A DNA stretch of 51,482 bases from Chitinophaga pinensis (GTDB taxonomy: Bacteria; Bacteroidota; Bacteroidia; Chitinophagales; CAMDFR01): contig CAMDFR010000017.1 of the NCBI GenBank assembly GCA_945897725.1, positions 1-51,482 of the forward strand. The letters are read 5' to 3'. Each line of letters opens with the position of its first letter. Positions within the stretch are counted from its first letter, which is position 1. Below are positions 44,563-51,482 of this stretch, in pieces. The translations under genes were made by a program, and so were the position numbers. A model generated the notes under the pieces. The model was not told where the DNA came from. It saw nothing but the letters and a program-made list of their open reading frames with translations, and ran no database searches.

Positions 44563-44593
44563 GGGAGTAGGTTTCGATCTTACTCCCTTTTTC
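44563..44593 (+). terminator. Terminator after rplQ
   Basis: GGGAGTAGG (44563-44571) with CTTACTCCC (44579-44587), one G-T pair and a 7-nt loop, then six T. It ends the S10-spc-alpha transcript. No gene is seen in 44594-44792. Confidence 0.85.
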
Positions 44594-44792
44594 TATATAC
44601 GTCCACATTGTTAGGTGAAATTTATCAATTCTAACTATTATCTTATTGTGCTGACAAAAGATAAGAAATTATTCAGTCTAACTAGCCCGTCATCTCCTAG
44701 CTTCATACCTCTCATTTGTCATTCTAAAGATTCTAGTGCACAGGTGTATACTTTAGCTTTATAAGTGGGAATAGTTTGTATTTCAAAAATGA

Positions 44793-44800
44793 TATCTTTG
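44793..44800 (+). promoter_or_regulatory. -7 promoter box before yifB
   Basis: TATCTTTG, a perfect TAnnTTTG box, ends 25 bp before the ATG. A TTTG at 44775-44778 is too close (14 nt) to be a standard -33 box. Confidence 0.5.
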
Positions 44801-44825
44801 CGTTTCTCAATTTTATGTAAAATTT

Positions 44826-46370
44826 ATGCTCGTTAAAACATTTGGCTCTGCAGTTTTTGGAATTGATGCGACGACTATCACCATTGAAGTGAGTGTTGCA
44901 CAAGGAGTGAAGTATTACATGGTTGGCTTGCCTGATAATGCGGTAAAAGAGAGTTGGCAACGTATTGAAACGGCATTAAAATATGTGAATTTTAAAATGC
45001 CTCATCGAAAGATAGTCATTAATCTTGCACCCGCAGATATAAAGAAAGAAGGTTCTGCATATGACTTGCCAATGGCCATTGGTATTTTGGCTGCATCTGA
45101 ACAAATTAGTTGCGCTAATTTGGAGGAATTTTTAATCATGGGTGAGTTATCACTAGACGGAACTATACAACCCATCAAAGGAGCATTACCGATAGCCATT
45201 CAAGCAAAAAAAGATAAGTTTAAAAACTTAATTGTTCCAAGGGTAAATGCTCGTGAGGCCGCTATCGTGAGTGAAATCAATGTTTTTGGAGTCGATAAGA
45301 TTGGTGATGTAGTGGAGTTGTTAGAGGGTAGGAGTAATATTCGTCCTACATTTGTGGATACACGGTCAGAGTTCTTCGAAAACATCAATAGATTAGGAAT
45401 TGATTTTTCTGATGTAAAAGGTCAAGAAAATATCAAACGAGCATTAGAAATCGCAGCTGCTGGTGGACACAATGTAATTTTAATAGGTCCCCCGGGATCT
45501 GGAAAAACCATGTTGGCTAAACGACTTCCAACCATATTGCCACCACTTACATTACATGAGGCTTTAGAAACTACTAAAATCCACAGTGTTTCGGGTATTC
45601 TAGTTCCAGACAGCACCCTGTTATACCAAAGACCCTATCGCTCTCCGCACCATACAATCAGCGATGTTGCGCTCGTTGGTGGAGGGATGAATGCACAGCC
45701 AGGAGAAATCTCCTTAGCTCACAATGGCGTTTTGTTTTTAGATGAATTACCAGAATTTAAAAGAGCGGTTTTGGAAGTTCTCAGACAACCATTAGAGGAA
45801 AGGAAAGTCACCATTTCGAGAGCTAAGTTTTCTGTTACCTATCCAAGTAGTTTTATGTTAGTTGCAAGTATGAATCCTTGTCCTTGTGGATATTATAATC
45901 ATCCAGAGAAAGATTGTGTTTGTGCTCCTGGCATCGTTCAAAAGTATTTGAATAAAATATCCGGACCTTTACTTGATAGGATTGATTTACATGTAGAGGT
46001 GACACCAGTTTCTTTTCAGCGACTCTCTGATGATAATGCAAATGAAGAAAATAGTGAAAAGATTAGGTCAAGAGTTATAAAAGCAAGGCTGATACAAGAG
46101 GAGCGGTATGCACATGATGATGACCCAATCTACAACAATGCTCAAATGAGTAGTCAACACATAAGAAGATATTGTCAGATTAATATAGCTTCCAAGAATC
46201 TTTTAAATAAAGCAATGGAGCGATTAAATTTATCGGCTAGGGCTTATGATCGAATTTTAAAGGTAGCTCGAACCATTGCCGATTTAAGTGGAAGTGAAGA
46301 AGTCAAGGTGGATCATTTAGCTGAGGCTATTCATTTTAGAAGTCTTGATAGAGAAAATTGGGCAGGTTGA
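44826..46370 (+). CDS. comM: YifB/ComM family AAA+ ATPase (Mg-chelatase-like)
   Basis: This 514-residue protein has an N-terminal LonC-like domain ([20 protein letters not shown], then [20 protein letters not shown]) and an AAA+ module with Walker A GPPGSGKT (221-228) and Walker B GVLFLDE (301-307). Next come [20 protein letters not shown], a cysteine-rich insert, and [11 protein letters not shown]. ComM, its best studied relative, is a hexameric helicase that drives branch migration when DNA taken up by transformation recombines. The gene stands alone after the ribosomal cluster with its own promoter box. The symbol is by family; competence in this organism is not shown. Confidence 0.92.
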   Translation: MLVKTFGSAVFGIDATTITIEVSVAQGVKYYMVGLPDNAVKESWQRIETALKYVNFKMPHRKIVINLAPADIKKEGSAYDLPMAIGILAASEQISCANLEEFLIMGELSLDGTIQPIKGALPIAIQAKKDKFKNLIVPRVNAREAAIVSEINVFGVDKIGDVVELLEGRSNIRPTFVDTRSEFFENINRLGIDFSDVKGQENIKRALEIAAAGGHNVILIGPPGSGKTMLAKRLPTILPPLTLHEALETTKIHSVSGILVPDSTLLYQRPYRSPHHTISDVALVGGGMNAQPGEISLAHNGVLFLDELPEFKRAVLEVLRQPLEERKVTISRAKFSVTYPSSFMLVASMNPCPCGYYNHPEKDCVCAPGIVQKYLNKISGPLLDRIDLHVEVTPVSFQRLSDDNANEENSEKIRSRVIKARLIQEERYAHDDDPIYNNAQMSSQHIRRYCQINIASKNLLNKAMERLNLSARAYDRILKVARTIADLSGSEEVKVDHLAEAIHFRSLDRENWAG

Positions 46371-46616
46371 ATGATTGGAATAGCATAAGATTAATGCTTT
46401 CAAAAATATCATGAAACAATTTTCAATGCAGTAAATAAGATCCGAAGTTTATAATTCAATTCATTTTATTGATTAGTTTTGGTCTTGATAGACTTGTACT
46501 TGGTTGTGTTAAGTAAAAATAGCACCATCATTTACAAAGTGGAAACTTTGAGTGGAATTTTACGTACAAAACAAAACAAGTATAGGAGTAACGAGCTTGT
46601 CTGATAGCCCCAATGT
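46371..46616 (+). promoter_or_regulatory. Upstream region of the giant secreted protein gene
   Basis: TAGTTTTG (46474-46481) fits the -7 consensus, with only TTTA 22 nt upstream as a possible -33 box. About 130 nt of leader would follow, containing a perfect hairpin CAAAGT (46535-46540), GNRA-type loop GGAA, ACTTTG (46545-46550). A decoy ATG at 46613 opens a 6-codon frame overlapping the real start at 46617. Confidence 0.4.
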
Positions 46617-49600
46617 ATGAAACAACTATATAAACTGATTTCATTTTTAGCTTTGTCGCTGCTCCTTATTGTTCAATCCAATGAGGCTCAAGCTTCTCAT
46701 GCCATGGGAGCAGATTTAACCTATGAATGTATAGGACCAAATCAATATCTTCTAACTTATAGTTTTTATAGAGATTGTGACGGTATTACTCCATCTGGCT
46801 CGTATACATTAAATTATTCTTCTGCCTCTTGTTCAAGAACGGGAACGATTAGTTTGACATTATTAGCTGGATATCCTGTTGAAGTGTCACCACTTTGCCA
46901 GTCACAAATAATTAATTCAACTTGTAATGGAGGTACTCAGCCAGGTATTCAGCAATGGATATATTCGGGAGTGGTCACATTACCTCAAGCTTGCACAGAT
47001 TGGGTTTTTAGTGTGGCTGTTTCTGCGCGTAATGCGGCCATAAATACTATTAGTTCACCAGGCTCTCAGGATCTTTATGTTGAATCACGTATGAATAATG
47101 TTACTTTTCCATGTAATAATTCGCCTACTTTTTCTACTTTACCCGTACCCTATGTTTGTCTTGGTCAACCAATGTTATACAATCATGGGGCCTCAGATGT
47201 AGATGGTGATTCTCTCTTCTACGAAATGGTTCCATGCATGCATAATGCCTCAACTCCAGTACCATATCTTCCAGGTTTCTCAGCAACAATTCCATTTTCG
47301 TCATCTACGGGTATAACCATAAACTCAGCGAATGGAAATGTTTCGGCTACCCCATCAGCAATACAGGTGGGGATTTTTGCAGTTAAAGTGAGTGAATATA
47401 GAGGTGGGGTGCTTATTGGTTCTGTTTTGAGAGATATTCAAATTACAGTAATTGTTTGCACAAATACGGTTCCAGTACTTTCAAATTACTTAGGAATGAC
47501 AGGAGGAGCCTTAACCACTCCAACTCAAATAACAATGTGTGCAGGGAATACAGTTTCTTTTATGATTAGAGGATCAGATGCTGATTCCGGGGATAGTCTA
47601 GCCATGATAAACAATATCTTAGCCACCCTTCCTGGAGCGTCTGTTACGATTCGAGGAAGCAACCCAGATACGGTTTTTGTTACATGGACCCCTAGTGCTT
47701 CAGATTTGGGATTTAATTCTTTTGTAATCACACTTAGAGATAATCATTGCCCCATTTATGGGCAGACTGTCTTAGCATATGATATTATAGTTGCAGGAAT
47801 TCGGGTGACAACTGGAGATACAGCATATAGATGCGCTGGCAGTTCCACACCCATTTCTTTGGTTGCTGCTGGAAGTACTACTGGATACATATGGAGTGTT
47901 GTTTCCGGGGATTTTTCAAGTCTTCTTTGTAGTACTTGCAATCCAACATCAGTTCTACCGAACACCACAACAAGATATCAAGTTATAGGCACAGCGCCTT
48001 CAGGTTGTTCTGCTCGAGATACAATTACAGTTGTTTATGTACCTGACTTCAGCATTACAAGCAGCCGAGATACTACTATCTGTGCAGGCTATACAGTGCA
48101 ATTGAATACCATGTCTTCATCAGTGGTGGGCTCAACAACTTATTTGTGGTCGCCTTCAATTGGATTATCAAGTACTACAATTGCTAATCCAATTGCAACT
48201 CCCACAGTTACCACAACATACATTGTACAAGGATCAGTTGGTTTCTGCTATGCATATGATACAGTGAAGATAACTGTATCAGGTGTGATGCCTTTGCTGT
48301 CAACATCTGTTAGCCCTACACCTTATTGTGACGGAGACACGCTTTCTTTAAGAGCAATACTTCCTCCCCCGGATTGTAATCTCTATGGAGTAAGTTCAAT
48401 TACTTATGCGCCGCTTACAACTAGTGGGACGAATATTACATTGAGCAACAATCAAGTGAGTTCTGCATTACCAATAGGTTTTGCATTCAACTTTTTTTGT
48501 AATAATTACAGTAATTTTTATATAAGTTCAAATGGTTTCATCACATTTAATAGTGGTTCATCAAGCGCACCTACTAGTCAGTTAATTCCAAATCCTGTCA
48601 GCCCTAGTAATCTAATAGCTTTATATTGGGAGGACTTGAATCCTAGCACTGGGTCAGGAAATATAAACTACTATACCACAGGTGTTTCCCCCAGTAGGAA
48701 ACTGGTAGTAAATTACAATAATGTACGCCATCAAAGTAGTTCGATTACAGTAACAGCTCAACTTATTTTGTATGAAACAACCAATGTGATTGAACTGCAC
48801 TATACAAGTGCAAATACAGACGGTGGGAATCATACTATGGGAGTTGAAAATAACTCTGGTACAATTGCATATTCAACGACAGGTAGAAATTTCAGCTCTT
48901 GGTCGCTTTCTAATACGTCCTTTAGATTTGTGCCTAGTGTGCTTCCTCCATATGTTTATACATGGACTCCCAGTTCGGGCTTGTTCCCAAGAACAGACAC
49001 AGCAATCACAAGCCACGTGGTGTCAGGCAATAGAGTTTATAATATAAATGTAAATAATGCCGGATGTGTAGCCAATGCCGAAGTAGTTATTGCATCAAGT
49101 TCCGATACAGGAGTAATCAATGCGGTTGTTTGTAGCAATCAAGTTTATTTGTTTAATGGAATTAATAGAAATGTAACAGGCATATATAAAGACACTTTTG
49201 TCAATGTTAAAGGTTGTGATAGTGTTGTTACTCTAAATTTAACCGTAAGACCTATTGCAACTAGAACAATTTCACAGATTTTATGTGTAGGAGAAAGCTA
49301 CAATTTCAATGGTGTAAATAGAACCACAAGTGGTACTTTTTTGGATACATTCCCAAATTATCAGGGTTGTGACTCGTTCGTAACTTTAAATCTAACAGTT
49401 CGTCCGACATCTGCAGGTATATTAAATATAGATAGATGCAGCAATCAACCGTATCTGTTTAACGGTATTCTAAGATCATCCACCGGTGTATATTTAGACA
49501 CCTTTATAAACTCATTTGGTTGCGATTCTATACTCACTTTAAATTTGACGATTAGCCCAGTAACATCCGGTACAATAAACAGAAGCATATGTTCTAACCA

Positions 49601-51482
49601 GGTTTATTTATTTAATAGCGTAAATAGAAACGTTACAGGCTCATATCTTGACACATTTACTAATTCAACTGGCTGTGATTCGGTAATAACCTTAAATCTA
49701 ACAGTTCTTTCAACATCAACAGGCACTATCAATGCAAACATTTGCGCAGGTACTTCTTATTTATTCAATGGAGTGAATCTTGCAATTGCAGGATCATATT
49801 TAGACACTTTCTTAAACTCCTCAAGCTGTGATTCTGTAGTTGCCTTAAACTTAACAGTTCATCCAACGTACACAGGAATAGTAAATGTGAGTATTTGTAA
49901 AGGTGTTTCTTATTTATTCAATGGCTTGAATTTAAATACGGCTGGCTCATATCTGGATACATTCTTAAACTCAACTGGCTGCGACTCTGTTGTGACTTTA
50001 AATCTACTTGTACGTCCAACATCAACAGGAGTAATCAATGCAAGTATTTGCTCAAATGAGATGTACTTATTTAATGGAGTGAATAGAAACGTTACAGGTT
50101 CTTACATTGATACATTGACTAACTCAACTGGCTGTGACTCTGTTGTGACTTTAAATCTAACTGTACGTCCAACATCAACAGGAGTAATCAATGCAAGTCT
50201 CTGCTCAAATGAATCATACTCTTTTAATGGTATAAATTTAAATACAACTGGATTGTACATTGATACCTTGACTAACTCAACTGGCTGCGACTCTGTTGTC
50301 ACTTTAAATCTACTTGTCCGTCCAACATCAATAGGCACCATCAATGCAAATATCTGCTCAAATGAGATGTACTTATTTAATGGAGTGAATAGAAACATTA
50401 CAGGATCTTACATTGACACCATTACTAACTCAATTGGCTGCGACTCTGTTGTGACTTTAAATCTAATAGTACGTCCAACCTCAACAGGAGTAATCAATGC
50501 AAGTATTTGCTCAAATGAGATGTACTTATTTAATGGAGTGAATAGAAACGTTACAGGATCTTACATTGATACCTTTACTAACTCAACTGGCTGCGATTCT
50601 GTTGTTACTTTAAATCTACTTGTACGTCCAACATCAACAGGAGTCATCAATGCAAGCATCTGCTCAAATGAATCATACTCTTTTAATGGTATAAATTTAA
50701 ATACAACTGGATTGTACATTGATACCTTTACTAACTCAACTGGCTGCGACTCTGTTGTCACTTTAAATCTACTTGTCCGTCCAACATCAATAGGCACCAT
50801 CAATGCAAATATCTGCTCAAATGAAACATACTTATTCAATGGAGTGAATAGAAACTTTACAGGATCTTACATTGACACTTTCACTAACTCAATTGGCTGT
50901 GATTCTGTTGTGACTTTAAATCTGATTGTACGTCCAACCTCAACAGGAGTAATCAATGCAAGTATTTGCTCAAATGAGATGTACTTATTTAATGGAGTGA
51001 ATAGAAACGTTACAGGTTCTTACATTGATACATTGACTAACTTAACTGGCTGTGATTCTGTTGTGACTTTAAATCTACTTGTACGTCCAACATCAACAGG
51101 AGTCATCAACGCAAGCATTTGCTCAAATGAAACATACTCTTTTAATGGTATAAATTTAAATACAACAGGATTGTATATTGATACATTTACTAACTCAACT
51201 GGCTGTGATTCTGTTGTCACTTTAAATCTATTTGTACGTCCAACATCAATAGGAGTAATCAATGCAAGCATCTGCTCAAATGAGATGTACTTATTTAATG
51301 GAGTGAATAGAAACATTACAGGTTCTTATGTTGACACCTTTACTAACTCAACTGGCTGCGACTCTGTTGTGACTTTAAATCTACTTGTACGTCCAACATC
51401 AACAGGAGTAATCAATGCAAGTATTTGCTCAAATGAGATGTACTTATTTAATGGAGTGAATAGAAACGTTACAGGTTCTTAC
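46617..51482 (+). CDS. Giant secreted repeat protein (incomplete at window end)
   Basis: This frame is open from ATG 46617 to the window edge (at least 1622 residues). It starts with a signal peptide (LISFLALSLLLIVQSNEAQA) and then SHAMGADLTYECIGPNQYLL, TYSFYRDCDG, an N-terminal domain common in very large Bacteroidota surface proteins. Cadherin/Ig-like regions follow (SDVDGDSLFYEMVP, GSDADSGDSLAMINN, CAGSSTPISLVAAG, CAGYTVQLNT), then a lectin-like segment (NFFCNNYSNFYISSNGFITF). From 49110 it is made of 51-residue repeats. T9SS export is likely, but the C-terminal sorting domain lies outside the window. It resembles SprB-like adhesins in size and style, so adhesion or gliding is inferred. 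Confidence 0.85.
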   Translation, partial: MKQLYKLISFLALSLLLIVQSNEAQASHAMGADLTYECIGPNQYLLTYSFYRDCDGITPSGSYTLNYSSASCSRTGTISLTLLAGYPVEVSPLCQSQIINSTCNGGTQPGIQQWIYSGVVTLPQACTDWVFSVAVSARNAAINTISSPGSQDLYVESRMNNVTFPCNNSPTFSTLPVPYVCLGQPMLYNHGASDVDGDSLFYEMVPCMHNASTPVPYLPGFSATIPFSSSTGITINSANGNVSATPSAIQVGIFAVKVSEYRGGVLIGSVLRDIQITVIVCTNTVPVLSNYLGMTGGALTTPTQITMCAGNTVSFMIRGSDADSGDSLAMINNILATLPGASVTIRGSNPDTVFVTWTPSASDLGFNSFVITLRDNHCPIYGQTVLAYDIIVAGIRVTTGDTAYRCAGSSTPISLVAAGSTTGYIWSVVSGDFSSLLCSTCNPTSVLPNTTTRYQVIGTAPSGCSARDTITVVYVPDFSITSSRDTTICAGYTVQLNTMSSSVVGSTTYLWSPSIGLSSTTIANPIATPTVTTTYIVQGSVGFCYAYDTVKITVSGVMPLLSTSVSPTPYCDGDTLSLRAILPPPDCNLYGVSSITYAPLTTSGTNITLSNNQVSSALPIGFAFNFFCNNYSNFYISSNGFITFNSGSSSAPTSQLIPNPVSPSNLIALYWEDLNPSTGSGNINYYTTGVSPSRKLVVNYNNVRHQSSSITVTAQLILYETTNVIELHYTSANTDGGNHTMGVENNSGTIAYSTTGRNFSSWSLSNTSFRFVPSVLPPYVYTWTPSSGLFPRTDTAITSHVVSGNRVYNINVNNAGCVANAEVVIASSSDTGVINAVVCSNQVYLFNGINRNVTGIYKDTFVNVKGCDSVVTLNLTVRPIATRTISQILCVGESYNFNGVNRTTSGTFLDTFPNYQGCDSFVTLNLTVRPTSAGILNIDRCSNQPYLFNGILRSSTGVYLDTFINSFGCDSILTLNLTISPVTSGTINRSICSNQVYLFNSVNRNVTGSYLDTFTNSTGCDSVITLNLTVLSTSTGTINANICAGTSYLFNGVNLAIAGSYLDTFLNSSSCDSVVALNLTVHPTYTGIVNVSICKGVSYLFNGLNLNTAGSYLDTFLNSTGCDSVVTLNLLVRPTSTGVINASICSNEMYLFNGVNRNVTGSYIDTLTNSTGCDSVVTLNLTVRPTSTGVINASLCSNESYSFNGINLNTTGLYIDTLTNSTGCDSVVTLNLLVRPTSIGTINANICSNEMYLFNGVNRNITGSYIDTITNSIGCDSVVTLNLIVRPTSTGVINASICSNEMYLFNGVNRNVTGSYIDTFTNSTGCDSVVTLNLLVRPTSTGVINASICSNESYSFNGINLNTTGLYIDTFTNSTGCDSVVTLNLLVRPTSIGTINANICSNETYLFNGVNRNFTGSYIDTFTNSIGCDSVVTLNLIVRPTSTGVINASICSNEMYLFNGVNRNVTGSYIDTLTNLTGCDSVVTLNLLVRPTSTGVINASICSNETYSFNGINLNTTGLYIDTFTNSTGCDSVVTLNLFVRPTSIGVINASICSNEMYLFNGVNRNITGSYVDTFTNSTGCDSVVTLNLLVRPTSTGVINASICSNEMYLFNGVNRNVTGSY
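49110..51482 (+). repeat. 153-bp coding tandem repeats in a 459-bp higher-order array
   Basis: Fifteen complete units and a sixteenth cut by the window edge start every 153 bp from 49110, with no length change. Each 51-residue unit has the pattern GxINxxIC...YxFNG...TGxYxDTxxNxxGCDSVVTLNLxVRPTS, with two cysteines at positions 8 and 36 that could pair. Units 1-6 (49110-50027) are diverged. Units 7-16 are near-identical and cycle through three types, so that 50028-50486, 50487-50945 and 50946-51404 are copies of a 459-bp block. Type A has SNEMYLFNGVNRN, type B SNESYSFNGINLNTTGLY or a close variant, and type C starts GTINAN or has an A-like form. Confidence 0.95.

Noticed and set aside
48790-49047. 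85-codon plus-strand frame
   Set aside because: It lies inside the giant gene in another frame, with no independent start signal.
50102-51316. Three similar ~95-codon minus-strand frames (VPIDVGRTSRFKVTTESQPV-like)
   Set aside because: They are the antisense reading of the 153-bp coding repeats and recur only because the repeats recur.
49110-51482. CRISPR array
   Set aside because: Repeat length is 153 bp with no spacers, and the array is in frame within one long coding sequence.

Overview
The window looks like chromosomal DNA of a Bacteroidota bacterium, probably Chitinophagales or a related order (an inference from gene content, not a placement). The evidence is AT-rich DNA, starts preceded by A-rich tracts rather than Shine-Dalgarno sites, many TAnnTTTG -7 boxes, several proteins with type IX secretion (T9SS) C-terminal domains, and Bacteroidota-style proteins (RicT with a Cys-rich N-terminus, TIGR02757, zinc-free uS14, uS4 and bL36). 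No rRNA, tRNA, CRISPR array, prophage or transposase was seen.

Region 1 (1-3330) encodes an MbnP-like copper protein, an MbnH/MauG-like di-heme enzyme and a YHYH-domain T9SS protein. Region 2 (3740-7906, minus) is a probable operon holB - ricT - DnaQ-like exonuclease - small membrane protein. Region 3 (8041-15843) holds a PTPS/QueD enzyme, a flavin reductase-fumarylacetoacetase pair, a PLP sulfur-amino-acid enzyme with TIGR02757 and a small protein, and a long acyl-CoA dehydrogenase behind a palindromic operator-like site. Region 4 (16057-20910, minus) pairs a pentaheme cytochrome with an FG-GAP/ASPIC protein, both ending in T9SS domains. Region 5 (21376-23139) is lemA plus two TPM-domain genes.

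Region 6 (23296-44593) is the ribosomal superoperon: rpsL-rpsG-fusA, a strong terminator, a 2.9-kb interruption with a T9SS type B protein and small ORFs, then rpsJ through rplQ including secY, map, infA and rpoA. Two genes are under 60 codons (rpmD, rpmJ). A ~230-bp module with two promoters and a potentially structured leader lies in front of rpsL and again in front of rpsJ, as if the second half of the superoperon had received its own copy of the str leader. Region 7 is yifB/comM followed by the start of a giant secreted protein (at least 1622 residues, running off the window). Its 51-residue repeats are organised into a three-unit, 459-bp higher-order repeat.

Intergenic regions carry at least two families of repeated, hairpin-forming elements: family 1 with two copies and family 2 with three. 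They sit mostly at gene ends and are separate from the coding features. The main leads are the duplicated rpsL/rpsJ leader, the higher-order repeat in the giant protein, the palindrome on the acyl-CoA dehydrogenase promoter, and the MbnP/MbnH/YHYH and cytochrome/FG-GAP surface clusters.
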